Source: Pseudomonas denitrificans (nom. rej.) (GTDB lineage Bacteria > Pseudomonadota > Gammaproteobacteria > Pseudomonadales > Pseudomonadaceae). From it: DNA of 64,000 bases. Within the stretch, counting starts at the first letter, position 1; every line of letters starts with the position of its first letter. Positions 1 to 10,603 of this stretch are shown here, one piece after another. Under the pieces are notes generated by a model. It was not told the origin of the DNA. It ran no database searches and was given only the letters and a program-made list of their open reading frames with translations. The position numbers were made by a program, and so were the translations under genes. The stretch covers positions 3,534,001 to 3,598,000 of the forward strand of contig NZ_CP043626.1 in the NCBI RefSeq assembly GCF_008807415.1. The letters run 5' to 3'.

Positions 1-965
1 ACGAAGATTTCGCCCGAGCCGTCCTTCAGGCACGCCAGGGTGCGCTCCAGGGTGTTCATGGCCATCCACGGGCAGTGCGCACAGCTGCGGCAGGCCGCGC
101 CGTTGCCGGCGGTGGGCGCCTCGATGAATTCCTTGTCCGGGCACAGCTGCTGCATCTTGTAGAAGATGCCGCGGTCGGTGGCGACGATGAAGCGTTTGTT
201 CGGCAGCGTTTGCGCGGCCTTGATCAACTGGCTGGTGGAGCCCACGGCATCGGCCAGGTCCACCACCGCCTCCGGCGACTCCGGGTGCACCAGGATCGCG
301 GCGTCCGGGTAGATCGCCTTGAGGTCTTCCAGCTGCTTGGCCTTGAACTCCTCGTGAACGATGCAGGCACCGTCCCAGAGCAGCATGTCGGCGCCAGTCT
401 CGCGCTGGATATAGCGACCCAGGTGCCGGTCCGGCGCCCAGAGGATCGGCTCGCCGTTGTCCATCAGGTGCTCGACGATCTCCACAGCGCAACTGGAGGT
501 CACCACCCAGTCGGCGCGCGCCTTCACGGCTGCCGAGGTGTTCGCGTAGACCACCACGGTGCGCTCGGGATGCTGGTCGCAGAAAGCGGAGAACTCTTCC
601 ACCGGGCAGCCCAGGTCCAGCGAGCAGGTCGCCTCCAGGGTCGGCATCAGTACGCGCTTTTCCGGGTTGAGGATTTTCGCGGTCTCACCCATGAAGCGAA
701 CACCGGCGACCACCACGGTCTGCGCCGAATGCTGGTTGCCAAAACGGGCCATTTCCAGCGAGTCGGAAACGCAGCCGCCGGTCTCTTCGGCCAGCGCCTG
801 GATCACCGGGTCACAGTAGTAGTGTGCGACGAGCACGGCGTTCTGCGCCTTCAGCTCGGCGGCGATGGCCGCACGGTAGTCGGCTTCCTCCTGCACGCTC
901 AGCACCCGCGGCTGCTTCGCCGCCAGATGGGCCTGGACCAGCAGGCGTTCGGAAATCTGGGACAT
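1..965 (-). CDS. nadA: Quinolinate synthase NadA (3' end off the left edge)
   Basis: NadA condenses iminoaspartate with dihydroxyacetone phosphate to quinolinate, the first committed ring of de novo NAD synthesis, in the cytoplasm. It needs a [4Fe-4S] cluster. About 321 codons are visible and the family has about 350, so only the C-terminal tail is missing at the window edge. The N-terminal HYYCDP motif carries a candidate cluster cysteine near residue 51. A CRSCAHC cluster lies at residues 292-298 and supplies a further ligand. The ATG at 965 begins MSQISERLL, as in Pseudomonas homologues. The gene reads away from the tRNA-Lys terminator and seems to be its own unit. Confidence 0.96.
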   Translation of the reverse strand, partial: MSQISERLLVQAHLAAKQPRVLSVQEEADYRAAIAAELKAQNAVLVAHYYCDPVIQALAEETGGCVSDSLEMARFGNQHSAQTVVVAGVRFMGETAKILNPEKRVLMPTLEATCSLDLGCPVEEFSAFCDQHPERTVVVYANTSAAVKARADWVVTSSCAVEIVEHLMDNGEPILWAPDRHLGRYIQRETGADMLLWDGACIVHEEFKAKQLEDLKAIYPDAAILVHPESPEAVVDLADAVGSTSQLIKAAQTLPNKRFIVATDRGIFYKMQQLCPDKEFIEAPTAGNGAACRSCAHCPWMAMNTLERTLACLKDGSGEIF

Positions 966-1077
966 CGTGTGAAAACCTCAACAGGCACGGTCTGATTATG
1001 CCGGCGATTTTATCACCACCGCCTTACGACGCGGTGCACCGTGGATGGCCATACGGCAGACTTTTTCCGGCACATGG

Positions 1078-1112
1078 CAAAAGCCCCGTGATCTTTCGAT
1101 CACGGGGCTTTT
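1078..1112 (-). terminator. Rho-independent terminator after tRNA-Lys
   Basis: A near-perfect stem pairs AAGCCCCGTGATC with GATCACGGGGCTT and is bounded by A and T tracts, so it could work in both directions. It lies just downstream of the minus-strand tRNA-Lys and upstream of nadA, and most simply ends the tRNA transcript. Confidence 0.8.
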
Positions 1113-1123
1113 GTCTTACATGT

Positions 1124-1199
1124 TGGTGGGTCGTGTGGGATTCGAACCTACGACCAATTGGTTAAAAGCCAACTGCTCTACCGACTGAGCTAACGACCC
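1124..1199 (-). tRNA. tRNA-Lys (anticodon TTT)
   Basis: On the minus strand the 76-nt gene starts GGGTCGTTAGCTCAG and ends with the paired ACGACCC acceptor strand, discriminator A and an encoded CCA. The anticodon loop reads CTTTTAA, giving anticodon TTT (Lys). The T-loop GGTTCGAATCC is canonical. A promoter lies 13-40 bp upstream and a terminator follows it. Confidence 0.97.
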
Positions 1200-1211
1200 A
1201 ACGTGGGGCGT

Positions 1212-1239
1212 ATAATACTGATTTCTAACGCAAAAACAA
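1212..1239 (-). promoter_or_regulatory. Predicted sigma-70 promoter of tRNA-Lys
   Basis: On the minus strand, TTGTTT (1239-1234) and TATTAT (1217-1212) are separated by 16 bp. A GC-rich ACGCCCC follows the -10, which is typical of stringently controlled stable-RNA promoters. The start site would fall a few bases before the mature tRNA 5' end. Inferred from sequence only. Confidence 0.5.
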
Positions 1240-1258
1240 CACCCTTCGAAAACTTTTT

Positions 1259-1951
1259 TCAGAAATATCGCGTCGGGTCGGAAATTCCCGCGGCCAAAAA
1301 GCCCTCGGAACGCAGTCGGCAGCTGTCGCATTTACCGCACGCACGCCCGTCATCATCGGCCTGATAGCAGGAAACCGTCAGGCTGTAATCCACGCCCTGA
1401 GCGATGCCCGCCTCGATGATCTGCGCCTTGGAAAGGAACTGCAGCGGCGCCTGGATGCGGAAGCCGTCGCCCTCCACACCGGCCTTGGTCGCCAGGTTGG
1501 CCATCCGCTCGAAAGCCTCGACGAACTCGGGACGACAATCCGGGTAGCCGGAATAATCCACGGCGTTCACGCCGATGAAGATATCCCGCGAACCGAGCAC
1601 CTCCGCCCACCCCAGCGCGAGCGAAAGGAAAACGGTATTGCGCGCCGGCACGTAGGTGACCGGGATACCTTCGCCGGGTGCCTCGGGCACATCGATGCGG
1701 CTATCGGTCAGGGCGGAGCCGCCGATGCCGTTCAGGTTCAGGCCGATCACCTTGTGCTCGATCACGCCCTGCTGGCGAGCGACCCGCTCGGCTGCCTGCA
1801 ACTCGGCACGGTGACGCTGTCCGTAATCGAAACTCATGGTGTAGCAGTCGTAGCCTTCTGCCTTGGCCATGGCGACCACGGTCGCGGAGTCCAGGCCGCC
1901 GGAGAGCAGGATTACGGCTTTCTTGCCGTTCATGGATGGCTTGATGGACAT
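1259..1951 (-). CDS. queC: 7-cyano-7-deazaguanine synthase QueC
   Basis: QueC converts 7-carboxy-7-deazaguanine to preQ0 using ATP and ammonia, a step of queuosine synthesis for tRNA wobble modification. The 230-residue product has the PP-loop SGGLDS at residues 17-22. C195, C205, C208 and C211 form the zinc site in a CGKCDSC-type cluster. I chose the ATG at 1951 because GGAGGAG sits 8 bp upstream. An ATG at 1933 is an alternative, and the longer open frame to 2065 overlaps queE and lacks homology. queE ends 19 bp upstream, so the two genes form one unit. Confidence 0.96.
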   Translation of the reverse strand: MSIKPSMNGKKAVILLSGGLDSATVVAMAKAEGYDCYTMSFDYGQRHRAELQAAERVARQQGVIEHKVIGLNLNGIGGSALTDSRIDVPEAPGEGIPVTYVPARNTVFLSLALGWAEVLGSRDIFIGVNAVDYSGYPDCRPEFVEAFERMANLATKAGVEGDGFRIQAPLQFLSKAQIIEAGIAQGVDYSLTVSCYQADDDGRACGKCDSCRLRSEGFLAAGISDPTRYF

Positions 1952-1970
1952 GAGAAGGTCTCCTCCGCGC

Positions 1971-2618
1971 TCAATGGCCCGGCTCGTCGTTCCAGAGAAT
2001 CTTGTGCAACTGCAGCTGCAGGCGCACTGGCAAGTTGTCGCTGACGATCCAGGCGGCCAGCTCACGCGCGTGCACTTCGCGGTGGCTGGGCGAGAACAGC
2101 ACCTCGCCGGCTCGTTGCTCCAGGCGGTACTCGATCAGCTTGGACACCGCCCAGTCATAGTCCTCGCGGGAGCAGATGACGAACTTCACCTGATCGTTGG
2201 ACGTCAGCTCGCCGATGTTCTCGTAGCGATTGCGCACCACCTCCCCTGAGCCCGGAGTTTTCAGGTCGAGGATGCGGCTGACGCGGCGGTCGGTGGCGGA
2301 GATATCCAGCGCACCACTGGTTTCCAGCGAAACCTCATAGCCGGCATCGCACAGGCGCTCGAGCAGCGGGATGCAATTGGGCTGAGCCAAAGGCTCGCCG
2401 CCGGTCACGCAGACGTAGCGCGGGCGGTACTGGGCAACCTGGTCAAGGATGGCGTCGAGGGACTGGATCTCGCCACCACTGAACGCATAGGCGGTATCGC
2501 AGTAATTGCAGCGCAGGGGACAGCCGGTCAGGCGAACGAACACAGTCGGCAAGCCGGCGGTGCGCGTCTCCCCCTGCAGCGAGTAGAAAATCTCGGTAAT
2601 GCGCAGGGTCTGTTGCAT
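1971..2618 (-). CDS. queE: 7-carboxy-7-deazaguanine synthase QueE (radical SAM)
   Basis: QueE is a radical-SAM enzyme that contracts 6-carboxytetrahydropterin to 7-carboxy-7-deazaguanine, directly upstream of QueC in the pathway. The 215-residue protein carries the CX3CX2C iron-sulfur motif (C33, C37, C40) and the SAM-binding GGEP at residues 73-76. The start at 2618 gives [17 protein letters not shown], the conserved family N-terminus. The reading frame continues upstream to 2735 without support. It is co-directional with queC. Confidence 0.96.
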   Translation of the reverse strand: MQQTLRITEIFYSLQGETRTAGLPTVFVRLTGCPLRCNYCDTAYAFSGGEIQSLDAILDQVAQYRPRYVCVTGGEPLAQPNCIPLLERLCDAGYEVSLETSGALDISATDRRVSRILDLKTPGSGEVVRNRYENIGELTSNDQVKFVICSREDYDWAVSKLIEYRLEQRAGEVLFSPSHREVHARELAAWIVSDNLPVRLQLQLHKILWNDEPGH

Positions 2619-2764
2619 ATCAGCCACGGGCGTGACGGCTACACAGACCATCCGCCTCCGTTGCGTTGGAGTCGTGGGCGCGCTGGGCGCCCGGCAAGCC
2701 CGGAACACAGCAGACATCAGCCGAGCTGAAACCACTGGTGCTTTCCGGGGGGCGGGAATTCTAA

Positions 2765-2795
2765 CGAAAAAACCCGCGACGGGCGCGGGTTTTCG
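2765..2795 (-). terminator. Terminator of the tol-pal operon
   Basis: On the minus strand, a stem of AACCCGCG paired with CGCGGGTT is followed by a T run (TTTTTTCG). It sits about 20 bp after the cpoB stop and upstream of queE, closing the Tol-Pal transcript. Confidence 0.8.
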
Positions 2796-2814
2796 GACAG
2801 TGCGGTGCGGAGCC

Positions 2815-3656
2815 TTACTTGAGGTTCTTCAGGTCACGCTGGGACAGCTGGGCGGCGGAAGAGCCCGGATACTGGGCCACGACCTGCTGCAGGATGCCAC
2901 GGGCCTTGTCGGTATTGCCCAGGCGGCGCTCGACATCAGCGAGCTTGTACAGCGAGTCCGGCACCTTGGCGCTGCTCGGGTAGGCCTGGCTGACGCGAGC
3001 GAAGGCCTGGCCGGCGCCCTGCAGGTCACCCTTGGCGAGATTTACTTCGCCAAGCCAGTACTGTGCGTTGCCAGCATACTGGCTGTTTGGATACTTGCGC
3101 AGGAAGGCGCCGAAGGCCTGGCTGGCCTTGTCGAAATCCTTGGCCTTGATCAGGTCAAAGGAGGCGTCGTAGTAAAGCTTTTCTTTTGCCGGGTCACCCG
3201 GCTCGCTGCTGGCAGCGGGCTGCTGTTGCTGGGCGGCGGCTACGCCTGCCCGGCGGCAGCTCCGGCACTGGCGCCGGCAGCGGAGGAATCCTGTTGAACA
3301 GCAGCACCGGCCGCTCCTGCACCTGCACCGCTGGAAAGGCGGCTGTCGATGTCCTGGAAGCGTTCCTGGTTTTCCTGCTTCATTTGCTGAATCTGGTTCT
3401 GCTGCTCTTCGAGCATGCCGCGCAGACGGGACATCTCGTCCTGCATCTGCTGCAGCTGCATGAACAGCTGAGCCTGACCGGAGACGGGAGTAGTCATCCC
3501 GCCTCCGGCGTAGGCGCCATCGGCGCCTGCGGTGCCATAACCCGAGGGCGGTGTGCTGGCATAGCCACCATTACCGTCCTGTACCGGAACCGCGGCTGCC
3601 GCCATGAGGGGCAGTCCGCATGCGATCAAGGTCAGAAAACGCAGGCGCATCGGCAT
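2815..3656 (-). pseudogene. cpoB: Cell-division coordinator CpoB (YbgF), frameshifted as sequenced
   Basis: CpoB is the periplasmic Tol-Pal partner that links outer-membrane constriction with peptidoglycan synthesis. The N-terminal frame (start 3656) gives a signal peptide, a Ser/Gly/Tyr-rich stretch and a QQMQDEMSRLRG-type coiled coil, then stops at 3240-3242 inside an Ala-rich linker. A second frame continues straight on with AAAQQQQPAASSEPGDPAKEK and the TPR repeats (YYDASFDLIKAKDFDKA, QYAGNAQYWLGEVNLAKGD) to a stop at 2815. One extra base near 3240 would join both halves into a normal-length protein of about 280 residues. A loss of function is possible, but an indel error in this GC-rich tract is more likely. 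It is the last gene of the tol-pal operon. Confidence 0.88.
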
Positions 3657-3662
3657 CAGGTC

Positions 3663-4169
3663 TTACTTCTTCAGCTCAACGCGACGGTTCTGGGCCCAGG
3701 ACTGCTCGTCGTGGCCAGTGGCAACCGGACGCTCTTTGCCGTAGGAAACCAGTTCCAGCTGAGCCGGGGAAACGCCCTGCAGTACCAGGTAGCGCTGAAC
3801 GGCCTTGGCACGACGCTCGCCCAGAGCCATGTTGTACTCGCGGGTGCCGCGCTCGTCAGTGTGACCTTCCAGGACTACGCGCTGGCCGGAACCTTTCAGG
3901 TCCTTGGCGTGTACGTCCAGGGCACGCATGGCTTCCGGCTTCAGATCGGAGCTGTCGTACTCGAAGTAGAAGGTGGTGATAGCGCGCAGAGCGGCTTCGT
4001 CGCTCAGGGAGCCGTCAACGGCACCGCTGTTGGCGCCGTAGCCAGCGTTCGGATCAACGCCGCCATTGGCGCCTTCGCCAGTAGCATCGCCTTTCTTGGA
4101 CGAACAGCCGACGGCAACAGCCATGGCGAGGGCGATAACGGCAAATTTGCCGAATTTCAGCATTTCCAT
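3663..4169 (-). CDS. pal: Peptidoglycan-associated lipoprotein Pal (OprL)
   Basis: Pal is an outer-membrane lipoprotein that binds peptidoglycan and TolB, and holds the outer membrane during division. Its 168 residues contain a lipoprotein signal with the acylated cysteine at residue 22 (AVGC). A Gly-rich spacer follows, then an OmpA-like domain with [13 protein letters not shown] and the terminal NRRVE motif. I chose the second of two adjacent ATGs (4169) because AGGAG lies 7 bp upstream. It lies between tolB and cpoB on the same strand. Confidence 0.97.
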   Translation of the reverse strand: MEMLKFGKFAVIALAMAVAVGCSSKKGDATGEGANGGVDPNAGYGANSGAVDGSLSDEAALRAITTFYFEYDSSDLKPEAMRALDVHAKDLKGSGQRVVLEGHTDERGTREYNMALGERRAKAVQRYLVLQGVSPAQLELVSYGKERPVATGHDEQSWAQNRRVELKK

Positions 4170-4221
4170 CATGTAACTCCTAATGAACCCCAGTGTATAA
4201 ATTTGAAACAGTTGGCAACCG

Positions 4222-5520
4222 TCAGTTCAGGTAAGGGGACCAGGAAGGCTCGCGCACGTCGCCTTGAGCGGTGGGTAGCGGTAACCGAACACGTCCGTTG
4301 ATGCTCACGAGCATCAACACGCCCCGGTCCTGCTGGCGGGTGGCATATATTAGCATCGTGCCATTTGGCGCAACAGTGGGCGAATCATCCAGGTTGGTGT
4401 TGGAAAGTACCCGGAGATTACCGCGCTGAAGGTCCTGCGCCGCGATCTGGAAGTTGGTGAAACCGTCCTGGCGGTGAACCATGACCAGGGTCTTCTCGTC
4501 CGCCGACAGTTTCGGGTTGGCGTTGTAGTTGCCGATGAAGGTCACACGGTCGGTAGCGCCCGAGTTCACGTTCATCTTGTAGATCTGCGGCTTGCCGCCA
4601 CGATCCGAGGTGAAGTATAGGGTCGAGCCGTCCGCGCCCCAGAAGGGTTCGGTGTCGATCGCCGAGTTGTTGGTCAGGCGACGCAGCTGGCGGCTGCCCA
4701 GGTCCATCACGTAGATCTCCGGATTGCCGTCACGCGACAGCACGAAGGCCAGGCGGTTGCCGTCCGGCGAGAAGGCCGGGGCGCCATTGAGGCCTTCGAA
4801 GTTGGAAATCTGCTCGCGGCGACCGGTGTCGACGTACTGCATGAAGATGCGCGGACGCTTCTGCTCGAAGGACACGTAGGCGATGCGACGGCCATCGGGC
4901 GAGAAACGCGGCGAGAGGATCGGCTCGCGCGACTGCAGCAGGGTCACCGGGCGGGCGCCATCATAGTCGGAGCGCTGCAGGGTGTAGCGGGTGTTGTCCA
5001 CCGAGAAGCGCTCTGCGGTCACGTAGAGCATCTTGGTGGAGAACGCCCCCTTGATGCCGGTGAGCTTCTCGAACGACTGATCGGCGATGTAGTGCGACAT
5101 GTCGCGCAGCTGGTCGGTGGTGCCGCCCACGCTGCCGGTGAGGACCTGCTCCTGGGTCGACACGTTGAGCAGGGCGTACTGGATCTGCAGGCGGCCGCCA
5201 TTAGGGACGATGCTGCCGACCAGGACGTACTGCGCACCGAGGGCCTGCCAGTCGCGGTAGATCACCTCGCTGGCCTGGGCCGGCTGGCTGATCATGTTCT
5301 GGCGCGGGATCGGCTCGAAATAACCGGAGTTGCGCAGGTCGCTGCCGATGATGTTCGACATGTCTTCGGGCAGGACGTTGCCGCCCTGCCAGCCGAACGG
5401 AACCACGGCAATCGGGACGGCCGAGTCACGACCGCTGGAGATCACCAGCGGGTCGGCGGCCTGCGCTGCGCCGGCCACCAGGGCCAGGGCGAAGAGCGCG
5501 AAGCGAATCAGGGTACTCAC
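4222..5520 (-). CDS. tolB: Tol-Pal system periplasmic protein TolB
   Basis: TolB is a periplasmic beta-propeller that couples Pal to the TolQRA inner-membrane motor. The 432-residue protein has a Sec signal (cleavage after AGAAQA, about residue 21) and an N-terminal alpha/beta domain. Repeated propeller blades follow, with [28 protein letters not shown] and [16 protein letters not shown] signatures. Its ATG overlaps the tolA stop (ATGA), implying translational coupling. Confidence 0.97.
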   Translation of the reverse strand: MSTLIRFALFALALVAGAAQAADPLVISSGRDSAVPIAVVPFGWQGGNVLPEDMSNIIGSDLRNSGYFEPIPRQNMISQPAQASEVIYRDWQALGAQYVLVGSIVPNGGRLQIQYALLNVSTQEQVLTGSVGGTTDQLRDMSHYIADQSFEKLTGIKGAFSTKMLYVTAERFSVDNTRYTLQRSDYDGARPVTLLQSREPILSPRFSPDGRRIAYVSFEQKRPRIFMQYVDTGRREQISNFEGLNGAPAFSPDGNRLAFVLSRDGNPEIYVMDLGSRQLRRLTNNSAIDTEPFWGADGSTLYFTSDRGGKPQIYKMNVNSGATDRVTFIGNYNANPKLSADEKTLVMVHRQDGFTNFQIAAQDLQRGNLRVLSNTNLDDSPTVAPNGTMLIYATRQQDRGVLMLVSINGRVRLPLPTAQGDVREPSWSPYLN

Positions 5521-6572
5521 AGATCTAAATCCTCCGGTTTGAAGACCATTCGGCGCTGACGATACAGGCTATCGAAAGTGGCACGATCCAGTTTTTGCAG
5601 TTCGGGAACACGGCCCACGTTTTTGACCGCTGCCACCGCCGAATCGTCGAACGGCTTGTCACCACTGGAGCGGGTTACGCTTACGCCGGTGATCGCCCCG
5701 CTCGGCAGCATCTGAATCAGCACTTCTACGCTCATTCCGTTACGAGCTGAAGGAGGACGGCTCCACTGCTGGCTCACCAGGCTGACGATCAGATCGTCGA
5801 AGTTGCCCGCCACCTCGTCACCTTGCTCGTCGGCCAGGGCCTGTTGCCGTTGCGTGTCGTTGGACAGCAGGTCGGCCAGCGCCTGGGCCTTCTTGTCTTC
5901 CGTGGCCTTGCGGGCTGCGGCAGCGGCTGCAGCAGCAGCCTTCTTCTTCGCAGCCTCGACCGCGGCAGCCTTCTTCTTGGCATCATCCGCGGCGGCTTTT
6001 TTCTTCGCGTCCTCGGCGGCCTTCTTCTTAGCCTCCTCGGCAGCTTTCTTCTTCGCCTCTTCAGCGGCCTCTTTCTTGGCCTCTTCCTCGGCTTTCTTCT
6101 TGGCGATATCCGCCTGCTGTTTCTGCTCGGCAGCCTTGGCCTCAGCCGCTTTCTTGGCGGCTGCGGCAGCATCGGCCACCTTCTTGGCGTCGTCTGCCTT
6201 CTTGGCTTCAGCGGCTTTCTCGGCGGCATCTGCAGCCTTTTGAGCCGCATCGGCCTTCTTTTGTTCCTCGGCTTTCGCAGCAGCCAATGCCTGCTGCTCA
6301 GCCTTCTTCTGCTCGAGCTGCTCCTGCTCGTATTGCTTGGCCGAAGTCTTCTTCGCCTCGCCGGCTATCTTCTGGTTGGTCTGCTGGGTCGCCTGGCTCT
6401 TGGACTTCAGCTGGTACAGCGTAGCCTGGACGATCGGCCGCGAAGGCGGCAGTTCAGGCGTACTGGCCCAGCTGACGAACAGCATGGCGAAGATCAGGAC
6501 GTGCAGAGCCACGGCCAGGACCGTTGGCCAGAAGTAGCCTTCCGATTGAGAGCGCTCGAGCTGGTGCATCAA
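5517..6572 (-). CDS. tolA: TolA, periplasm-spanning link of the Tol system
   Basis: TolA is anchored in the inner membrane and spans the periplasm to contact TolB/Pal. Of 351 residues, one TM segment lies near 17-37. A long Ala/Lys/Glu-rich helix ([12 protein letters not shown] repeats, about residues 70-235) follows, then a globular C-terminal domain with the [21 protein letters not shown] region. The repeat region is highly charged and low in complexity. It overlaps tolR upstream by 4 bp. Confidence 0.96.
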   Translation of the reverse strand: MMHQLERSQSEGYFWPTVLAVALHVLIFAMLFVSWASTPELPPSRPIVQATLYQLKSKSQATQQTNQKIAGEAKKTSAKQYEQEQLEQKKAEQQALAAAKAEEQKKADAAQKAADAAEKAAEAKKADDAKKVADAAAAAKKAAEAKAAEQKQQADIAKKKAEEEAKKEAAEEAKKKAAEEAKKKAAEDAKKKAAADDAKKKAAAVEAAKKKAAAAAAAAARKATEDKKAQALADLLSNDTQRQQALADEQGDEVAGNFDDLIVSLVSQQWSRPPSARNGMSVEVLIQMLPSGAITGVSVTRSSGDKPFDDSAVAAVKNVGRVPELQKLDRATFDSLYRQRRMVFKPEDLDL

Positions 6573-7033
6573 CTACCTGGTGCCTCGGTAATCAGACCGA
6601 CGTTGCCGACTCCGGCTTTCTGCAGACCGCCCATGACGGCCATGACAGAGCCATAGTCGACTGCCTTGTCCCCACGGACGAAGACCTGGACTTTCTTACC
6701 CTGACTGCTGTTTTGCGCCATGATCGCGGTAGCCGCGGTCACCAGCTGATCGAGGTCAACGGCAGTCTGGCTGGCCTTGCCCTGATCCGGGTCCACTTCG
6801 GAGCCCATGTTCCAGTAGTAGGTCTTGTCGGCCTTGATGGAGATGGTGAGCACGCGGGAATCGTTATCCTGCGGCAGCGCTTCGCTGGAAACCTTGGGCA
6901 GATCAACCTTGACGCCCTGGTTGAGCATGGGCGCGGTCACCATGAAAATGACCAGCAGTACCAACATCACGTCGATGTAGGGCACCACGTTCATTTCCGC
7001 GACCGGCTTGCGCTTGTGACGAACTCTTGCCAT
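6569..7033 (-). CDS. tolR: Tol system proton-channel subunit TolR
   Basis: TolR is an ExbD-family single-pass inner-membrane protein that forms the proton-driven motor with TolQ. The 154-residue sequence has the TM segment at about residues 14-37. Within it, the Asp of VVPYIDVMLVLL is the conserved proton-relay residue. The periplasmic domain follows. The start at 7033 (MARVRHKRKPVAEMN) matches the family. tolQ is 24 bp upstream and tolA overlaps downstream. Confidence 0.96.
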   Translation of the reverse strand: MARVRHKRKPVAEMNVVPYIDVMLVLLVIFMVTAPMLNQGVKVDLPKVSSEALPQDNDSRVLTISIKADKTYYWNMGSEVDPDQGKASQTAVDLDQLVTAATAIMAQNSSQGKKVQVFVRGDKAVDYGSVMAVMGGLQKAGVGNVGLITEAPGS

Positions 7034-7057
7034 GACGGCTTACCTCTTGGTCGTCGA

Positions 7058-7753
7058 TCAATCGTCGCTGGTGTGCACTTTGCGGTGCAGGATCGCCTGG
7101 AACTCGTCGGCGAAGGTGTAGTAGCGACCGATGAGCATTTCCGAGCGGGCGGCGAAACGGTTGTAGGCGATGACCGCGGGGATGGCCGCGAACAGGCCGA
7201 TGGCGGTGGCGATCAGTGCTTCGGCGATACCCGGCGCCACGGTGGCGAGGGTGGCCTGCTGCACGGTGGCCAGGCCACGGAAGGAGTTCATGATGCCCCA
7301 CACGGTGCCGAACAGACCGATGTACGGGCTGGTGGAACCGACGGTGGCGAGGAACGGCAGGCTGGTTTCCAGCTTCTCTTCCTCGCGGGAAATGGCGACG
7401 CGCATCGCGCGGGAAACGCCTTCCATCACCGCATCCGGGTCAACGCCGGCCTGCTGGCGCAGACGGGAGAATTCCTTGAAGCCGGCACGGAAGATCTGCT
7501 CGACCCCCGAATCCGGATCGGGGTTGCTGCCCGCCTGACGATAGAGTTTGGACAGGTCAATGCCCGACCAGAAGCGCTCTTCGAAAGTTTCCAGGGCCTT
7601 CTTCGCCGAGCGCATCATGTTGCTGCGCTGGAAAATCATGATCCAGGAAGTGACCGATGCGGCCACCAGGGTCAGCATCACCAGCTGTACCACGACGCTG
7701 GCGTTACTGATCAAGCTCCACATGGAAGTATGGTCGACGACGTTCGGTTCCAC
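7058..7753 (-). CDS. tolQ: Tol system motor subunit TolQ
   Basis: TolQ is an ExbB/MotA-type inner-membrane protein with three TM helices, and is the stator-like part of the Tol motor. I chose the GTG at 7753, which gives MEPNVVDHTSMWSL and 231 residues, the usual family length. AGGAG lies 6 bp upstream. Conserved SPYIGLFGTVWGIMNSF and VAPGIAEALIATAIGL segments mark the second and third TM helices. It starts 2 bp after the ybgC stop. Confidence 0.96.
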   Translation of the reverse strand: MEPNVVDHTSMWSLISNASVVVQLVMLTLVAASVTSWIMIFQRSNMMRSAKKALETFEERFWSGIDLSKLYRQAGSNPDPDSGVEQIFRAGFKEFSRLRQQAGVDPDAVMEGVSRAMRVAISREEEKLETSLPFLATVGSTSPYIGLFGTVWGIMNSFRGLATVQQATLATVAPGIAEALIATAIGLFAAIPAVIAYNRFAARSEMLIGRYYTFADEFQAILHRKVHTSDD

Positions 7754-7754
7754 G

Positions 7755-8204
<450 letters not shown>

Positions 8205-8253
8205 CTAGAACCAAGTAAAGACTTTGCCAATCGGCAATCGTCTACAAATGCAA

Positions 8254-9312
8254 TTAATTACCATCTTCAGGGACGAACAGATCCGATGTCGTCCCCTCCC
8301 CCATCCGCTTCGGCACATTCAAGCCGAAATGCAGGTACGCATGCCGGGTCACTACACGCCCCCGAGGTGTGCGCATGATATAGCCTTGCTGGATCAGATA
8401 GGGCTCCAGCACGTCTTCAATCGTGTGTCTTTCTTCGCTGATGGCCGCCGCGAGGTTGTCGATCCCCACCGGGCCACCGTCGAACTTGTCGATCATGGTC
8501 AGCAGCAGGCGGCGATCCTGGTGATCGAAGCCTCTTTCATCCACGTCCAGCAGGTTCAGCGCCTTGTCGGCGATGTCGCTGCTGATGTGGCCGGTGCCGC
8601 GCACCTCGGCGAAATCCCGCACCCGCCGCAGCAGGCGGTTGGCGATCCGCGGCGTACCGCGTGCGCGCCGAGCGATCTCGTAGGCGCCCGCCGGCTCGAT
8701 CTCCAGACCGAGAATGCCCGCCGAACGGGCGACGATGCTGGACAGGTCGTCCACACCGTAGAACTCCAGACGCTGCACGATACCGAAGCGGTCACGCAGC
8801 GGGTTGGTCAGCATGCCGGCGCGAGTGGTCGCCCCCACCAGAGTGAAGGGCGGCAGATCGAGCTTGATCGAACGCGCAGCCGGGCCCTCGCCGATCATGA
8901 TGTCCAGCTGGAAGTCTTCCATGGCCGGATACAGCACTTCCTCGACGATGGGCGAGAGGCGGTGAATCTCGTCCACGAACAGCACGTCGTTGGGTTCGAG
9001 GTTGGTCAGCAGCGCCGCCAGATCGCCAGGCCGCTCCAGCACCGGGCCGGAAGTGCTCTTGATCGAAACCCCCATTTCCTGGGCGATGATGTTCGCCAGG
9101 GTGGTCTTGCCCAGGCCGGGCGGGCCGAAGATCAGCGTGTGATCCAGCGCCTCCTGGCGCCCACGGGCCGCCTGGATGAACAACTCCATCTGTTCACGCA
9201 CCACCGGCTGACCGACGTAGTCGGCCAGCTTCAGCGGGCGGATGGCGCGGTCGAGCTGCTCTTCGCGGTCACGACCGGTTACAGAGGAGATCAGGCGATC
9301 GGCTTCGATCAT
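8254..9312 (-). CDS. ruvB: Holliday junction branch-migration helicase RuvB
   Basis: RuvB is the hexameric AAA+ motor that drives branch migration of Holliday junctions with RuvA. The 352-residue protein has Walker [10 protein letters not shown] (about residues 63-71), Walker [10 protein letters not shown] and sensor [13 protein letters not shown]-terminal winged helix contains [11 protein letters not shown]. It lies 10 bp after ruvA, and ruvC-ruvA-ruvB form a co-directional unit. Confidence 0.98.
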   Translation of the reverse strand: MIEADRLISSVTGRDREEQLDRAIRPLKLADYVGQPVVREQMELFIQAARGRQEALDHTLIFGPPGLGKTTLANIIAQEMGVSIKSTSGPVLERPGDLAALLTNLEPNDVLFVDEIHRLSPIVEEVLYPAMEDFQLDIMIGEGPAARSIKLDLPPFTLVGATTRAGMLTNPLRDRFGIVQRLEFYGVDDLSSIVARSAGILGLEIEPAGAYEIARRARGTPRIANRLLRRVRDFAEVRGTGHISSDIADKALNLLDVDERGFDHQDRRLLLTMIDKFDGGPVGIDNLAAAISEERHTIEDVLEPYLIQQGYIMRTPRGRVVTRHAYLHFGLNVPKRMGEGTTSDLFVPEDGN

Positions 9313-9322
9313 CGATGGCTAC

Positions 9323-9928
9323 CTAGACCATGCCCTTGAGGGCACGACGGATGAGTTCTTCGCTGGACAAGCCTTCCTCCTGCACGGCGGCCACGGCGCG
9401 GCTCGCCTCCTGGGGTTTGAAGCCCAGTGCGATCAGCGCACTGACCGCATCGGACTCGGCGCTTGAGACTGCGGCAACCAGTCGGGGTTCCACCACCAAC
9501 GGCGCGATGGAAGGAATATTTTCCCACGCCTTGAAGCGATCTTTCAGCTCCACCAGCAGGCGTTCGGCAGTCTTCTTGCCCACGCCCGGAATCTTCACCA
9601 GGGTGGAAGTATCCTGCGCCTGCACGCAACGCACCAGCTCATCGACTTCCAGCCCCGACATCAGCGCCAGCGCCAGCTTCGGGCCCACGCCATTGAGGCG
9701 GATCAGCTCGCGGAACAGCTCGCGCTCGCGCTTCTCGGCAAAGCCGTAGAGCAGGTGGGCATCCTCGCGCACCACGAGGTGGGTGTGCAGGGTCACCGGC
9801 TCGCCCAGGCTCGGCAAGCGATACAGGGTGGTCATCGGCACTTCGAGCTCGTAGCCCACGCCATTCACATCGACGATCAGGTGCGGCGGTTGTTTTTCCG
9901 CCAGGGTGCCACGCAGGCGTCCAATCAC
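9323..9928 (-). CDS. ruvA: Holliday junction-binding protein RuvA
   Basis: RuvA binds the four-way junction and loads RuvB. I chose the GTG at 9928, giving [15 protein letters not shown] and 201 residues, the usual length. AAGGA lies 8 bp upstream. The OB fold is N-terminal. Helix-hairpin-helix motifs include [16 protein letters not shown] and [15 protein letters not shown]. The C-terminal RuvB-contact domain ([16 protein letters not shown]) is intact. Confidence 0.97.
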   Translation of the reverse strand: MIGRLRGTLAEKQPPHLIVDVNGVGYELEVPMTTLYRLPSLGEPVTLHTHLVVREDAHLLYGFAEKRERELFRELIRLNGVGPKLALALMSGLEVDELVRCVQAQDTSTLVKIPGVGKKTAERLLVELKDRFKAWENIPSIAPLVVEPRLVAAVSSAESDAVSALIALGFKPQEASRAVAAVQEEGLSSEELIRRALKGMV

Positions 9929-9962
9929 GGGTGTTTGTCCTTGCTCAATGTTTTTCCGGATA

Positions 9963-10487
9963 TCACAGGCGCAAGCGTCCGCCACGTCGGCGGGCGCCTA
10001 CCAGGCCGTGTGGCACCAGGCTCTGCCGGGTGTGCGCGTGGCACAGGGCGATGGCCAGGGCGTCGGAGGCGTCGATCTGCGGCTTCTGCACAAGCTTGAG
10101 CAAGTGCATGACCATCATCTGGACCTGCTGCTTGTCCGCACCTCCGGTGCCGGCAATCGCCTGCTTGACCTGGCTCGCCGTGTACTCGGCGATCTGCAAG
10201 CCTTCTTCCGCTGCCGCGACTATCGCCGCGCCGCGCGCCTGCCCCAGCTTCAACGCCGAGTCGGCGTTACGCGCCATGAACACCTGCTCGATGCCCATCA
10301 TGGTCGGCTGGTAGGTCTGGATGACCTCGCGCACGCCACGGAAGACGATCTGCAGGCGCTCGAACAGTTCGCCGTTGCCGGTACGGATGCAGCCCGATGC
10401 CACGTACTCGCAGCCACGGCCGGTGTCGCGCACCACGCCGAAGCCGGTTATCCGTGAACCTGGGTCGATACCGAGAATCAGGGTCAT
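9963..10487 (-). CDS. ruvC: Crossover junction endodeoxyribonuclease RuvC
   Basis: RuvC is the dimeric resolvase that nicks Holliday junctions. The 174-residue protein has an RNase H fold with the catalytic Asp at residue 8 (ILGIDPG), the Glu in MGIEQVF and the C-terminal Asp pair in [14 protein letters not shown]. It is first of ruvCAB and about 34 bp upstream of ruvA. A terminator separates it from yebC. Confidence 0.97.
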   Translation of the reverse strand: MTLILGIDPGSRITGFGVVRDTGRGCEYVASGCIRTGNGELFERLQIVFRGVREVIQTYQPTMMGIEQVFMARNADSALKLGQARGAAIVAAAEEGLQIAEYTASQVKQAIAGTGGADKQQVQMMVMHLLKLVQKPQIDASDALAIALCHAHTRQSLVPHGLVGARRRGGRLRL

Positions 10488-10530
10488 GTCCGTCCGATCA
10501 AACCTTGTCCGTAACCTGTACTTCAGATAA

Positions 10531-10578
10531 CAAAAACCGGAAGCGGGAGGCGCCGCTGACGACCACTCCCGCTTCCGG
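10531..10578 (-). terminator. Terminator between yebC and ruvC
   Basis: A 13-bp stem pairs CCGGAAGCGGGAG (10537-10549) with CTCCCGCTTCCGG (10566-10578). On the minus strand it runs into GGTTTTTG. It lies 26 bp after the yebC stop, so yebC transcription should end here before ruvC. Confidence 0.85.
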
Positions 10579-10603
10579 CTTCAGACCAGCGCCGGTGGAG
10601 GGA

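Noticed and set aside
1124..1951. Functional link between tRNA-Lys and the queuosine genes
   Set aside because: Queuosine modifies GUN-anticodon tRNAs (Asp, Asn, His, Tyr), not tRNA-Lys(TTT). Adjacency is probably incidental.
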